A stretch of 64,000 bases of DNA from Chitinophaga rhizophila (GTDB lineage Bacteria; Bacteroidota; Bacteroidia; Chitinophagales; Chitinophagaceae), in NCBI RefSeq assembly GCF_019492185.1, contig NZ_JAICCF010000003.1, positions 1,054,001 through 1,118,000 of the forward strand, written 5' to 3'. A program made the translations under genes and the position numbers. The notes below the pieces were generated by a model, which was not told where the DNA came from, made no database searches, and saw only the letters and a program-made list of their open reading frames with translations. This document shows, piece by piece, positions 45,915 to 55,799 of this stretch (its first letter is position 1; every line of letters starts with the position of its first letter).

Positions 45915-47597
45915 ATGAAAGCATTCTTTTTGTTGTTATTGGGAAGCCTGACGCTATCAGGCTTACAGGCACAGGACGCAAGTCGTAAGAAAGGTGGTGA
46001 AACAGCCATCTTTGTTGACCCGCTTATTAAAGTATTTAAATATTCTACCGATCTTAAGGAAGTTAAGCCCGTAGCAGATGTAGCAAGAGGTGAAAACGCT
46101 TCTTTTCAGTTTGTATACCGCTCTGGTAAACAAATTAAGTCATTATCTGCAAAAATAACCAGCCTCAAAGGTGAACGTGGCGGTACTATCAGTAACGGTG
46201 CTGTAAAATTTGTAGGCTTTGTAAAACAGGGCCGCTATGCAGAGCACCCGGGCACTGATGCACTGAAATCTAAAGATGGTACCTTTCCGGACCCCTTATT
46301 TGAACAGGAAAGTATTGCAGTAAAAGCAGGTGATAACCAGTCCATCTGGCTGACGATACCTATAGCCGACAATCAGCAGGCAGATACTTACCATGGAGAA
46401 TTACTGGTTACTGCTGTAAGCGCAGATGGCAATCAGCAATCATATAAGAAGAATTTTGATATTACAGTATACCCGGTATCAGTTGCAAAACAGACATTAT
46501 GGGTCTCTAACTGGGCAGCCTTCCTGAACCCATGGTCACTTCCTCTTAAGAAACCTGCCGCAACCACTATGTACTCCGACGAGTACTGGGCTGCCCTGAA
46601 GAAGTTTGCTGACAAACTCACGGAATACCGTCAGAATGTAATCAGGATTGAAATGTTGAAGGTCATCACTTTTACAAAGGGAAACAATGGCCGCTATGAT
46701 TTCAATTTTGACCGCCTGGATAAAATGATGAACATCTTCATGCAGAGCGGAATTAAACGCTTTGAAGGTGATTTTGTTGCGCAGAAAGTGTCTGACTGGG
46801 CCGGACCTTTGGGCTTCATGATGCCTACGGATGCAGGTGCTGCTGTAAGCAGGAAACTGGTTACAGTAGATAAAGATGATAACAATGCCAGGCAGTTCTA
46901 CAAAGAATATCTGATAGCCCTGTACAATCACCTGAAAGAAAAGAAGTGGGATGATATCGTATTCCTGCATATATCAGATGAACCAACCCAACAGAATCCT
47001 AAAGCCTACAGAGATATGCTGGCTTTTGTTAAATCTGTTGTTCCGGATATGAAGACAATTGAGGCCATCAATCAGCCTGTACCTGAAGATGTAGATATAC
47101 AGGTACCGCTACTGTCTTACTACAGATACGGTAATAGTGCCCGCTTTATCAAACAGCAACAACAGAATAAAGGCGAGATATGGTTCTATGTATGTGTGTC
47201 TCCACAATACAATTACCCGAACCGATTCCTGGAAAATCCGCTCATTAAAACACGTTTCCTGCACTGGGCAAACTACAAATTTAACCTGACCGGTTTCCTT
47301 CACTGGGGTTTCAATATCTGGAGCGGTAATGCCTATGACTTTTCCACCAGTAACAGCGTAGGCGGCGATGCCTGGGTTGTATACCCTAAAGATGGCAAAA
47401 TAATCAGTTCCATCAGACTGGAGGCAGAGAGAGACGGTATAGTGGACTATGAGTTACTGCGACTGCTGGAAAAGAAAAATCCTTCCATGGCTAAGCAGAT
47501 TATTGACGCCACAATGATGGATTTTGATAAATTTAACAGCGATATAGATACCTTTAGAGCTAACAGAAGAAAAATATTAACAGCGCTCTCTAAATAA
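45915..47597 (+). CDS. Exported DUF4091 protein, putative glycoside hydrolase
   Basis: A 560-residue protein with a cleavable signal peptide (MKAFFLLLLGSLTLSGLQAQ). The N-terminal 200 residues form a beta-sandwich-like region, followed by a TIM-barrel-like part with acidic residues (FLHISDEPTQQNPKAYRDML) and the C-terminal DUF4091 region (WANYKFNLTGFLHWGFNIWS). DUF4091 proteins are often listed as glycoside hydrolases, but activity is rarely tested. Being inside the export operon, it probably trims or releases the polymer in the periplasm or on the surface, or frees stalled chains (inference). No other hydrolase is in the locus. Confidence 0.82.
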   Translation: MKAFFLLLLGSLTLSGLQAQDASRKKGGETAIFVDPLIKVFKYSTDLKEVKPVADVARGENASFQFVYRSGKQIKSLSAKITSLKGERGGTISNGAVKFVGFVKQGRYAEHPGTDALKSKDGTFPDPLFEQESIAVKAGDNQSIWLTIPIADNQQADTYHGELLVTAVSADGNQQSYKKNFDITVYPVSVAKQTLWVSNWAAFLNPWSLPLKKPAATTMYSDEYWAALKKFADKLTEYRQNVIRIEMLKVITFTKGNNGRYDFNFDRLDKMMNIFMQSGIKRFEGDFVAQKVSDWAGPLGFMMPTDAGAAVSRKLVTVDKDDNNARQFYKEYLIALYNHLKEKKWDDIVFLHISDEPTQQNPKAYRDMLAFVKSVVPDMKTIEAINQPVPEDVDIQVPLLSYYRYGNSARFIKQQQQNKGEIWFYVCVSPQYNYPNRFLENPLIKTRFLHWANYKFNLTGFLHWGFNIWSGNAYDFSTSNSVGGDAWVVYPKDGKIISSIRLEAERDGIVDYELLRLLEKKNPSMAKQIIDATMMDFDKFNSDIDTFRANRRKILTALSK

Positions 47598-47620
47598 GAG
47601 AGCGTTGTGCATATAACTAT

Positions 47621-48808
47621 ATGATAGAACAGAAAAGAAAATGTCTGCTTTTACTTTCGAGAATCCCTTATCCGCCGGTAGGCGGGGATAAGCTGAAAAG
47701 CTACCATCTGATCGGTATTCTGAATAAGCATTATGACCTGAATGTTGTGATTATAACAGACGAGAAGGCAGATAATGCAGCGGCTAACGCATTCCTGAAA
47801 GAACATACATCCGGATATAAAATCTTCTCTTTTCCCAAACACCGCTTTTACATCAATGCACTGGCAGGTGTACTTGGAAAAGAGCCCTTGCAGGTAGCCT
47901 ATTATTACTTCCGTGAAGTACAGAAGTATATTGATGGCCTGCTGCCGCACACAGATTTTATCATAGCAAACCTGATCAGGACTGTTAAGTATATAGCAGA
48001 TTCAGATAAGCCGAGGTTCCTGGATATTGTAGACTCTATCGCTATTAACTATAAGAACGCAATCGATAAGGTATCCTCTGTATTCTGGAAAAGTATCTAT
48101 AAAGTAGAGACGCCACGTATCTCTGCCATAGAAGAACGGTCTATACGTACCTTCAATGCTACCTTCTTCGTAAACCGGCAGGAATCAGAACACTGGAGCC
48201 ATGTAGGCAAGGTGCGCTGGATCCCTAATGGCGTAAATCCTAAGTTGTATAATTATCAGCAGACTAATCCAAAATACCGGAATGCCATAGTCTTCTTCGG
48301 AAAAATGGACTATCAGCCGAATATCGATGCTGTAACATGGTATCTGAAACATGTACACAGCCTGGTTAATCAGGATATAACGTTTTATATTGTCGGAGTA
48401 CATCCTGCGCCCGCTGTAAAGAAACTTGCAGAAAAGAACAGGAATGTAGTGGTAACAGGCTTCATAGAAGATCCATACGAAATCATTAACTCTGCACGCG
48501 CTGTCATTGCTCCTATGCAGACCGGCGCTGGTATCCAGAACAAAATTCTTGAATCTATGGCTCTAGGAAAGGTAGTTGTGGCTACCTCTCTGGCAGCAAA
48601 ACCCATCGTAGGTGCAGAAGATGGCGTACACCTGCTGGTAGCTGATGAACCAGCCCGTTTTGCAGCATACCTCAATGCGCTCTGTAAAGATGACAATCCA
48701 TACCAACCGGTTGCAGATAATGCCCGTACCCTGATGCAGGAATATACCTGGGATCGATATGAGCGCTCTTTGGTACAGCTTATAGAAGAGGAATTGGTAA
48801 AGAAATAA
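47621..48808 (+). CDS. Glycosyltransferase (GT4, PEP-CTERM/exosortase-type sugar transferase group)
   Basis: A 395-residue GT-B enzyme. The start RKCLLLLSRIPYPPVGGDKL is the acceptor-domain hallmark of a glycosyltransferase group often found in exopolysaccharide operons. The donor domain has FFGKMDYQPNIDAVTWYLKH and APMQTGAGIQNKILESMALG. Donor and linkage are unknown. It is 23 bp behind the DUF4091 gene. Confidence 0.87.
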   Translation: MIEQKRKCLLLLSRIPYPPVGGDKLKSYHLIGILNKHYDLNVVIITDEKADNAAANAFLKEHTSGYKIFSFPKHRFYINALAGVLGKEPLQVAYYYFREVQKYIDGLLPHTDFIIANLIRTVKYIADSDKPRFLDIVDSIAINYKNAIDKVSSVFWKSIYKVETPRISAIEERSIRTFNATFFVNRQESEHWSHVGKVRWIPNGVNPKLYNYQQTNPKYRNAIVFFGKMDYQPNIDAVTWYLKHVHSLVNQDITFYIVGVHPAPAVKKLAEKNRNVVVTGFIEDPYEIINSARAVIAPMQTGAGIQNKILESMALGKVVVATSLAAKPIVGAEDGVHLLVADEPARFAAYLNALCKDDNPYQPVADNARTLMQEYTWDRYERSLVQLIEEELVKK

Positions 48809-48894
48809 GTAAAATAGTACTGCGGCGCTAAGACTAGCGAAATATTCCTATCTTCAGAAGGAATTTGCAAACTACCCATACTTATCTTAACCTC

Positions 48895-49731
48895 ATGGAA
48901 GTAGAAGTATTTTTCCAATTGTTTCTCAAAGAGCTGGAGCAGCACAAGGCAATGCAACAGTATTATAAATTTCTGAATGGTGAAAAGAGCTTCAATTTCA
49001 GAAAGAACTATTTTGTTCAACGGTTGCAATATATCTATGATACGGTAAGGGAAAGAGGAAATGTTGATCTTAATATATGGGATTGTGGATGTGGCTACGG
49101 TACAACATGCCTGTTTCTGGCCATGAACGGATATAAGGTATACGGCAGTACCCTTGAGTTCTACATCGATGAAATTGAAAAAAGAAAATCATACTGGCGG
49201 CAGCATGGTAACGTCGATCTTTTCAGATATGATTACAAAAACCTGTTTGAAGAAGCTCCGGTAAAGGAACACTTCGATTTCATCATCGTACAGGATACCT
49301 TGCACCATCTCGAACCAATCAATGACGCCCTGTCTATCTTTCAGCATGGCCTCGCACGAAATGGCAAACTGATCGCAATTGAAGAGAATGGAGACAACAT
49401 CATACAGAGTATGAAGCTGTATAAACTCAGAGGTAATAAACGTATCATCACTATCTGGGATGAGCGCCTTCAGAAGAATATACTGCTGGGTAATGAAAAT
49501 ATCAGAGGTCTTGATTCATGGAGACAGTTATTCACAAAAGCTGCTCTCCCGGTCAATGACCAATCTATTAAGTACATCCGCTACTACCTGCCATTTTATT
49601 ACAAACAGAAAAATGATGTACAGGTCAGAGAACAGGAACAACAACTTGCTGTAAAAAGCCGGCTCAGAAAAAAGTACTTCTTCTTTGGCCTCAACTTTAC
49701 AGCCAGTCCGCAACATACTTCTCATTCATAA
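48895..49731 (+). CDS. Class I SAM-dependent methyltransferase
   Basis: A 278-residue protein. The frame runs back to a TTG at 48865, but the ATG at 48895 is the first good start. The SAM-binding motif I is [16 protein letters not shown], with an acidic partner in VYGSTLEFY, motif [17 protein letters not shown] and a post-motif [14 protein letters not shown]. In this operon it probably methylates a sugar of the polymer or of the terminal unit, which in some systems stops chain growth (inference). Its C-terminal end lies 10 bp before the gmd ATG. Confidence 0.85.
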   Translation: MEVEVFFQLFLKELEQHKAMQQYYKFLNGEKSFNFRKNYFVQRLQYIYDTVRERGNVDLNIWDCGCGYGTTCLFLAMNGYKVYGSTLEFYIDEIEKRKSYWRQHGNVDLFRYDYKNLFEEAPVKEHFDFIIVQDTLHHLEPINDALSIFQHGLARNGKLIAIEENGDNIIQSMKLYKLRGNKRIITIWDERLQKNILLGNENIRGLDSWRQLFTKAALPVNDQSIKYIRYYLPFYYKQKNDVQVREQEQQLAVKSRLRKKYFFFGLNFTASPQHTSHS

Positions 49732-49741
49732 TTCCACCGAT

Positions 49742-50854
49742 ATGAAGACAGCCTTAGTTACAGGTATAACCGGTCAGGATGGTGCATACCTCAGCGAATT
49801 ACTGCTGGAAAAAGGATATAACGTTCACGGTATAAAACGCCGGAGTTCCTTATTCAATACAGATCGCATTGATCATCTCTACCAGAATCCGCAGGATGAG
49901 GATGTACGCTTCAGACTTCATTACGGAGATTTAACCGACTCTACTAACCTTATCAGGATTATTCAACAGGTACAACCTGACGAAATATATAACCTTGGCG
50001 CAATGAGCCATGTGCAGGTAAGTTTTGAAACACCTGAATACACCGCCAATGCCGACGGTATAGGTACCCTCAGAATACTGGAAGCTATCCGGATATTAGG
50101 GCTGACAGCAAAAACAAAGATCTATCAGGCTTCCACCTCAGAACTGTATGGACTGGTACAGGCAGTGCCTCAATCAGAAACCACTCCCTTTTATCCCCGC
50201 TCGCCATATGCAGTTGCTAAAATGTATGCTTACTGGATCACGGTCAACTACAGAGAAGCATATAATATGTACGCCTGCAACGGTATCCTGTTTAATCATG
50301 AAAGTCCGCTGAGAGGAGAAACCTTTGTTACCCGCAAGATTACCCGTGGGGTAGCCCAGATAGCCCTGGGTATGCAGCAAAAGCTGTATATGGGTAATCT
50401 CAATGCTCAACGCGACTGGGGACATGCAAAAGACTATGTGGATGCTATGTGGCGGATATTACAACAGGAAAAAGCGGAAGATTATGTCATCGCTACAGGT
50501 ATAACAACGCCCGTACGCGATTTCATCAGGATGGCTTTTGCGGAAGCAGGCGTTGAAGTTGAGTTCATAGGTGCCGGCATAGAGGAAAAAGGCATCGTGA
50601 AAAGTACTGCTGCTCATGTTACCGCCTTATCTCCCGGTCAGGAAGTTGTCGCTATCGATCCCAGATACTTCAGACCAACAGAAGTAGACCTGCTTATAGG
50701 CGACCCTACAAAAGCACAGACTCAACTCGGTTGGCAACCAAAATATAATCTCGCAGCATTAGTGAAAGATATGGTACACGCCGATCTCGAATTGTTCCGC
50801 AGAGAAAAACTACTTAAAGAAGCAGGGTTTAAGATACTTAATCAATACGAATAA
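49742..50854 (+). CDS. gmd: GDP-mannose 4,6-dehydratase
   Basis: A 370-residue NADP-dependent enzyme, first step from GDP-mannose to GDP-L-fucose. The ATG at 49742 gives the family N-terminus ([17 protein letters not shown], then [18 protein letters not shown]); the longer frame from 49685 adds unrelated residues that overlap the methyltransferase gene. [10 protein letters not shown] holds the catalytic Tyr-x3-Lys, and [18 protein letters not shown] is diagnostic. fcl follows after 6 bp. Confidence 0.96.
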   Translation: MKTALVTGITGQDGAYLSELLLEKGYNVHGIKRRSSLFNTDRIDHLYQNPQDEDVRFRLHYGDLTDSTNLIRIIQQVQPDEIYNLGAMSHVQVSFETPEYTANADGIGTLRILEAIRILGLTAKTKIYQASTSELYGLVQAVPQSETTPFYPRSPYAVAKMYAYWITVNYREAYNMYACNGILFNHESPLRGETFVTRKITRGVAQIALGMQQKLYMGNLNAQRDWGHAKDYVDAMWRILQQEKAEDYVIATGITTPVRDFIRMAFAEAGVEVEFIGAGIEEKGIVKSTAAHVTALSPGQEVVAIDPRYFRPTEVDLLIGDPTKAQTQLGWQPKYNLAALVKDMVHADLELFRREKLLKEAGFKILNQYE

Positions 50855-50860
50855 CAGGAT

Positions 50861-51802
50861 ATGGAGCAGCAGTCAAAGATATATGTGGCGGGCCACCGGG
50901 GAATGGTGGGATCCGCTATCGTAAGAAGGCTACAACAGGATGGATTTAATGAGATTATTACCAGAACCTCTGCGGAGCTGGACCTGCGCGATCAGTCAGC
51001 AACAGCTGCCTTTTTCAAAGAAGAACGTCCTGACTACGTATTTCTCGCTGCAGCAAAAGTTGGAGGAATTATTGCTAATAATACGTACCGCGCAGACTTT
51101 ATTTATGAAAACATGATGATACAAAGTAATGTTATCCATCATGCTTATCTGAATAATGTGAAGAAACTGATGTTCCTCGGTTCGTCCTGCATCTATCCCA
51201 AGCTGGCCCCACAGCCACTAAAGGAAGATTATCTGCTTACCGGATTACTGGAACCGACCAATGAACCGTATGCCATCGCCAAAATTGCCGGGATAAAGAT
51301 GTGCGACGCTTACCGCGCACAGTATGGATGTAACTTTGTGTCCGTGATGCCAACAAATCTATACGGACCTAACGATAATTATGACCTGAACAACTCTCAT
51401 GTATTGCCTGCTTTGTTGCGCAAGTTTCATGAAGCCAATCAGCATAATGTGGAAGAAGTAGTCGTATGGGGTACAGGTACACCAATGCGAGAGTTCCTGC
51501 ATGCAGATGATATGGCAGACGCCTGCTTTTACCTCATGCAGCATTATAATGAGGAAGGACTTATAAATATTGGTGTTGGAGAAGATATCAGTATCAAAGA
51601 CCTTGCGCTGCTGATTAAAAAAATTACCGGTTATGAAGGCCGCCTTGTATTTGATACCACAAAGCCTGATGGTACTCCCCGTAAGTTAATGGACGTGACC
51701 AAATTGCAAAATCTTGGCTGGAAAGCTAAAATTGGTCTGGAAGAAGGAATCACCAGCGTCTATAATACGGTCAAAAAACAAGGCATTTTAACCGTCTTTT
51801 AA
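50861..51802 (+). CDS. fcl: GDP-L-fucose synthase
   Basis: A 313-residue epimerase/reductase that makes GDP-L-fucose from the gmd product. The NADP motif is [11 protein letters not shown] (10-20). The [20 protein letters not shown] and [20 protein letters not shown] blocks carry the catalytic Ser/Tyr/Lys. With gmd directly upstream, the pathway from GDP-mannose to GDP-fucose is complete, so the polymer or another surface glycan contains L-fucose. Last biosynthetic gene before the Wzi-like gene, which has its own promoter. Confidence 0.96.
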   Translation: MEQQSKIYVAGHRGMVGSAIVRRLQQDGFNEIITRTSAELDLRDQSATAAFFKEERPDYVFLAAAKVGGIIANNTYRADFIYENMMIQSNVIHHAYLNNVKKLMFLGSSCIYPKLAPQPLKEDYLLTGLLEPTNEPYAIAKIAGIKMCDAYRAQYGCNFVSVMPTNLYGPNDNYDLNNSHVLPALLRKFHEANQHNVEEVVVWGTGTPMREFLHADDMADACFYLMQHYNEEGLINIGVGEDISIKDLALLIKKITGYEGRLVFDTTKPDGTPRKLMDVTKLQNLGWKAKIGLEEGITSVYNTVKKQGILTVF

Positions 51803-51917
51803 TGCATGTTTAATCAATAGTTCATACAGGATCGGAATATGTCAACATTTTTGGTAAATTATGCCATAAATATTCATAATTACAGAATAAAGTACTATTC
51901 CAGCTGATCTAATCTCT

Positions 51918-51925
51918 TATATTTG
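51918..51925 (+). promoter_or_regulatory. -7 promoter element of the Wzi-like gene
   Basis: TATATTTG matches TAnnTTTG exactly, 24 bases before the ATG at 51950. It suggests that the last gene of the locus can be expressed separately. No -33 match is obvious. Confidence 0.6.
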
Positions 51926-51949
51926 CAACTGGCAAGCAAATTATTCTTT

Positions 51950-53521
51950 ATGTTCAAGAAATGTATTACCCCTGTGTTTGTTCTGGTTTGCTTAGGAATA
52001 TCATTAAGCTCTACCGTTCGTGCACAAAGTATCGGCCGTCAGTATTCCCTTGGATTTTATCAGGCAGTATCTGACAGTAATGGCTACCACTCTTCACAAA
52101 GAGATTATTCAATTGAGCCTAGCTTTGATCTCCCTAAAGGAGACACGCTCCGTAAGCAAAGCTGGCTTTATCGCAAGTTATTCAGAGAACACCTGGTAGA
52201 AGTGAATGGCGATGACTATACCTTCTACGGTAGCATCCTGCCCGATCTGATCGTAGGACGTAGCAATGATAATGGTACTGTATGGATCAACACCCGCGGG
52301 GTCGTTGTAGGCGGTACTATCGGAAAAAAGCTCTCCTTCCGCTCAGAGTTTTATGAAAACCAGGCAAAGATGCCTGCTTACCTCGACGCATTCGGACGGC
52401 AATACCAGATCGTACCTGGGCAGGGCGAATGGAAACCATTTAACGAAACCAAGTTTGACTACGCCTATGCTTCCGCATTAATCGACTATAAGGCCAGTAA
52501 GCACTTCACCTTTCAGTTAGGGTATGACAGGAACTTTATTGGTGATGGTTATCGTTCCATGCTGTTATCTGACGCACCGTTCAACTATCCTTTTCTGAAG
52601 ATAATTGCCAATGTGGGTCGTATACAGTATACTACCATGTGGGCACAGTTCATTGATATGAAGTATCCAAAAGCGTCTTATGACAATGGATACCGTAAAA
52701 AATGGGGTGTATTCAACTACCTTGACTGGAATGTTACCAAGAAATTATCCGTCGGATTATTTGCGTCAGTTATCTGGCAGGATTCCGACTCCACAGGAAA
52801 ACGTGGTTTCGATGCAAGTTATCTGAACCCAATCGTATTCCTCCGTCCTGTGGAATTTTCTGTTGGCTCTCCCGATAATGCCATCCTGGGTCTGAACCTG
52901 AAATACGCTGTATCCCGCAATAGTACTTTCTATGGACAGTTCATTCTGGACGAGTTTAAACTGGAGCAGATCACTAATGGTAATGGTTGGTGGGGTAATA
53001 AATATGGTGGCCAGGTAGGTTTCCGCTCCAATAACCTGTTCACAGTTCCTAATCTGAATATCCTGACAGAGGTAAATGCTGCCCGACCATACACTTATTC
53101 ACAGCGTAATACCCTGAATAACTATGGGCATTATAACCAGTCATTGGCTCATCCGATGGGTGCCAACTTTGTAGAGTGGGTGAACATTGCAGATTACCGC
53201 TATAAGCGCCTGTTCCTGCGTGGGCAGATCACAATAGCCAAATATGGCCTCGATACTGCTGGTATCAACTATGGAAAGGATATCAATCAGTCCTACTGGA
53301 CCCGTGCAAAGGATTATGGCAATAAGATCGGCCAGGGGCTGAAAACCAATTTCTTATATGTACAGGGTACAGCAGCCTACCTGCTGAATCCTAAATATAA
53401 CCTGCGCCTGGAAGGTAGCGTTACTGCCAGAAGGGAAAGCAACAGTAACTGGACTAAGAACGAGCTGATCTTCCAGATTGGTCTGAGAAGTTCATTCCGC
53501 CAGTTGTATTATGATCTTTAA
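51950..53521 (+). CDS. Wzi-like capsule assembly outer-membrane protein
   Basis: A 523-residue protein with a signal peptide (MFKKCITPVFVLVCLGISLS, cleavage near VRAQ) and a beta-barrel-like body with many alternating aromatic strands (FTFQLGYDRNFIGDGYRSML; SVGLFASVIWQDSDST) ending in LRSSFRQLYYDL, a proper barrel terminus. The family attaches or organises capsular polysaccharide on the outer surface. The upstream TTG frame start (51923) lies in the promoter and is rejected. A strong terminator follows. Confidence 0.87.
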   Translation: MFKKCITPVFVLVCLGISLSSTVRAQSIGRQYSLGFYQAVSDSNGYHSSQRDYSIEPSFDLPKGDTLRKQSWLYRKLFREHLVEVNGDDYTFYGSILPDLIVGRSNDNGTVWINTRGVVVGGTIGKKLSFRSEFYENQAKMPAYLDAFGRQYQIVPGQGEWKPFNETKFDYAYASALIDYKASKHFTFQLGYDRNFIGDGYRSMLLSDAPFNYPFLKIIANVGRIQYTTMWAQFIDMKYPKASYDNGYRKKWGVFNYLDWNVTKKLSVGLFASVIWQDSDSTGKRGFDASYLNPIVFLRPVEFSVGSPDNAILGLNLKYAVSRNSTFYGQFILDEFKLEQITNGNGWWGNKYGGQVGFRSNNLFTVPNLNILTEVNAARPYTYSQRNTLNNYGHYNQSLAHPMGANFVEWVNIADYRYKRLFLRGQITIAKYGLDTAGINYGKDINQSYWTRAKDYGNKIGQGLKTNFLYVQGTAAYLLNPKYNLRLEGSVTARRESNSNWTKNELIFQIGLRSSFRQLYYDL

Positions 53522-53541
53522 TTGTGTATTTATTTCATATG

Positions 53542-53573
53542 AAAGCCTCCCGGTATTGCCGGGAGGCTTTTTT
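53542..53573 (+). terminator. Terminator closing the exopolysaccharide locus
   Basis: AAAGCCTCCCGG (53542-53553) pairs perfectly with CCGGGAGGCTTT (53559-53570), followed by TTT. Confidence 0.92.
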
Positions 53574-53656
53574 GTTTTACACCGTCAGCATGCCGGCTGA
53601 ATATGTCAGGAAATAACCCTTTGGTCCCGGTTAATGCCTTATATCATCCCGCTACC

Positions 53657-53721
53657 AATAGTACACCAGAAGGGCACCTCAATATCCCCGGGATATTGAG
53701 GTGCCCTTCTGGTGTACTATT
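53657..53721. repeat. Perfect 65-bp palindrome (32-bp arms, one-base centre)
   Basis: The arm from 53657 to 53688 is the exact reverse complement of 53690 to 53721; the centre is C53689. The arms contain GGGCACCTCAATATCCC and GTACACCAGAAG. There is no T-run, so it is not a standard intrinsic terminator, and such length without a single mismatch suggests recent origin or active maintenance. Confidence 0.9.
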
Positions 53722-53839
53722 AATGCCCGGCTGGAATGAAGAATAAACCGGGAGCATTACTACAGATAACGACACCTTCTCCAATCACCCAGATTCCCCC
53801 TGAGTTCTCAACTTGGTCCCATTTTACTAACTTCGCGCC

Positions 53840-55741
53840 ATGCATTATGTTACGGTAGAAGGACTCACAAAATCTTACGGCGCAGGGCCGCTTTTCAAGG
53901 ATATTTCTTTTCACATTGAAGAAGGGGATAAAATAGCGCTGGTAGCCCTGAACGGAGCCGGTAAATCTACACTGCTCCGCATACTCTGCGGACAGGAGTC
54001 TCCCGACGCGGGAACCGTATGGATCCACAAGGATGTAACGGTAGTAATGCTGGAGCAACAATCTGCTTTTGACCCGCTGAAAACTATTTCTGCAAATATC
54101 TTCTCCCAGAGCCATCCTGTTCTGGCTGCTATCAGAGATTATGAACTGCTGACCAACGACCAGGATGAAGAGCCGGATGTGGATAAACTGACGGCTGCCA
54201 TCGAGCGCATGGATGAGCTGAATGCCTGGCATTTTGACTCTAAAGTGAAGCAGATACTTGGTAAACTGAATATTCACCACCTGGAGCAGAAAATGGGTAG
54301 TTTGTCCGGCGGACAATTGAAACGCGTTGCCCTGGCTAAGGTGTTGATAGACATAGGTTTTGAACACAGGCATACCCTGCTGATTATGGATGAACCTACC
54401 AACCATCTGGACATCAATATGATCGAGTGGTTGGAGAATTATCTTGACCAGGAAAATGTGACCTTATTACTCGTAACGCACGACCGCTACTTCCTGGACA
54501 GCGTGTGTAATGAGGTAATGGAACTGGATCAGCAACAGCTGTTTATCTATAAAGGAGATTATGAAAATTACCTGGAGAAGAAGGCCGCCCGCGATGAAAG
54601 TGACCGCGCCAGTGTAGAGAAAGCCCGTAATACTTACCGCAAAGAGCTGGAATGGATACGTAAGCAGCCAAAAGCGCGTACGACCAAATCAAAATCCCGC
54701 ATTGACGCCTTTGAGGACGTAAAGGAACGGGCCAGTGTAAGGCTGGAAAAGCAACAGCTGGAACTGAACGTAAAAATGAGCCGTTTGGGTGGTAAGATCA
54801 TTGAACTGAAGAAAGTATATAAATCCTTTGGTGATCTGAAAATCCTGAAGGGCTTTGATTATACCTTTAAGAAAGGCGAAAGGGTAGGTGTAGTGGGTAA
54901 AAATGGGGTGGGTAAATCTACCTTTCTGAATATGCTGCAGGGCCTGGAAGAACCAGATTCCGGTAAAATTAATACCGGCGAGACGGTGATCTTCGGTAAC
55001 TACGACCAGCGTGGTCTGATTATCAAGGAAGATATGCGCGTGATCGAGTTTGTCAAAAATATTGCCGAAAACTTCCCACTGGCTGATGGTACCAAGGTCA
55101 GCGCCGCCCAATTCCTTCAGTTATTCCTGTTCTCTCCGGAGAAACAATATACCTACATCTCCAAGTTGAGTGGTGGGGAAAAAAGAAGACTGCATCTGCT
55201 CAGTATCCTGTTCAGAAACCCCAACTTCCTCATCCTCGATGAGCCTACCAACGATCTGGACCTGCCAACACTGAGTATATTGGAAGATTTCCTGTTGTCT
55301 TACCAGGGCTGTATTATCATTGTAACGCACGACAGGTACTTCATGGATAAACTGGTAGATCACCTGTTCGTATTTGAGGGAGATGGTGAGGTGCGTGACT
55401 TCCCGGGTAACTATACCCAGTACCGTGAGTGGGAGAAAGAACAGTCTGGTAAAGAAAAAGAGGAGACTAAAAGTGAGCCTAAACAGGTACAGACGCCTGT
55501 AGAAGAGGTAAAGCCTGCAGCGCCGGCTAAGAAGATGTCTTTCAAAGAGAAGCGGGAGCTGGAACTGCTGGAAAAGGAAATTGCATCTCTGGAAGCAGAA
55601 AAGAAGGATATTGATGATAAAATGGCCGCCGGCGCTCTTCCATATGAGCAGCTGGAGCCACTCTCAAGAAGAGCGGGAGAGATTATTCAGTTGTTGGATG
55701 ATAAAGGCATGCGCTGGTTAGAATTAAGCGAAATGTCTTGA
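53840..55741 (+). CDS. ABC-F family ATPase (Uup-like)
   Basis: A 633-residue soluble protein with two ABC domains and no membrane segments. The first has Walker A LNGAGKST (37-44), signature LSGGQLKRVALAKVL and Walker B LLIMDEPTNHLD. The linker (about 240-310) is charged and includes WIRKQPKARTTKSKSRID. The second domain has GKNGVGKSTFLNML, LSGGEKRRLHLLS and FLILDEPTNDLD. A C-terminal coiled coil (about 565-630) is typical of Uup and related proteins. The family acts on ribosomes or on DNA transposon excision (Uup). Resistance-type function is unlikely because linker and C-terminus look housekeeping-like (inference). Confidence 0.93.
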   Translation: MHYVTVEGLTKSYGAGPLFKDISFHIEEGDKIALVALNGAGKSTLLRILCGQESPDAGTVWIHKDVTVVMLEQQSAFDPLKTISANIFSQSHPVLAAIRDYELLTNDQDEEPDVDKLTAAIERMDELNAWHFDSKVKQILGKLNIHHLEQKMGSLSGGQLKRVALAKVLIDIGFEHRHTLLIMDEPTNHLDINMIEWLENYLDQENVTLLLVTHDRYFLDSVCNEVMELDQQQLFIYKGDYENYLEKKAARDESDRASVEKARNTYRKELEWIRKQPKARTTKSKSRIDAFEDVKERASVRLEKQQLELNVKMSRLGGKIIELKKVYKSFGDLKILKGFDYTFKKGERVGVVGKNGVGKSTFLNMLQGLEEPDSGKINTGETVIFGNYDQRGLIIKEDMRVIEFVKNIAENFPLADGTKVSAAQFLQLFLFSPEKQYTYISKLSGGEKRRLHLLSILFRNPNFLILDEPTNDLDLPTLSILEDFLLSYQGCIIIVTHDRYFMDKLVDHLFVFEGDGEVRDFPGNYTQYREWEKEQSGKEKEETKSEPKQVQTPVEEVKPAAPAKKMSFKEKRELELLEKEIASLEAEKKDIDDKMAAGALPYEQLEPLSRRAGEIIQLLDDKGMRWLELSEMS

Positions 55742-55760
55742 TTATAAATGTATTATAAGA

Positions 55761-55789
55761 AAAAGGGACGCTATTATGGCGTCCCTTTT
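55761..55789. terminator. Bidirectional terminator between ABC-F and the small exported protein
   Basis: AAAAGGGACGC (55761-55771) pairs with GCGTCCCTTTT (55779-55789); A and T runs on either side serve both convergent genes. Confidence 0.88.
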
Positions 55790-55799
55790 CTTTTGCTGC

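Larger units (their letters stand above)
53522..53839. other. Intergenic region between Wzi-like and ABC-F genes
   Basis: 318 bp holding the terminator of the polysaccharide locus (53542-53573), a perfect 65-bp palindrome (53657-53721) and the ABC-F promoter side. TAATGCC occurs on both sides of the palindrome (near 53633 and 53721), which may be chance or a duplicated target. Confidence 0.6.

Noticed and set aside
47583-47606. Terminator at the end of the DUF4091 gene
   Set aside because: A short GCTCTC/GAGAGC stem is present, but no T-run follows and the next gene is 23 bp away in the same operon.
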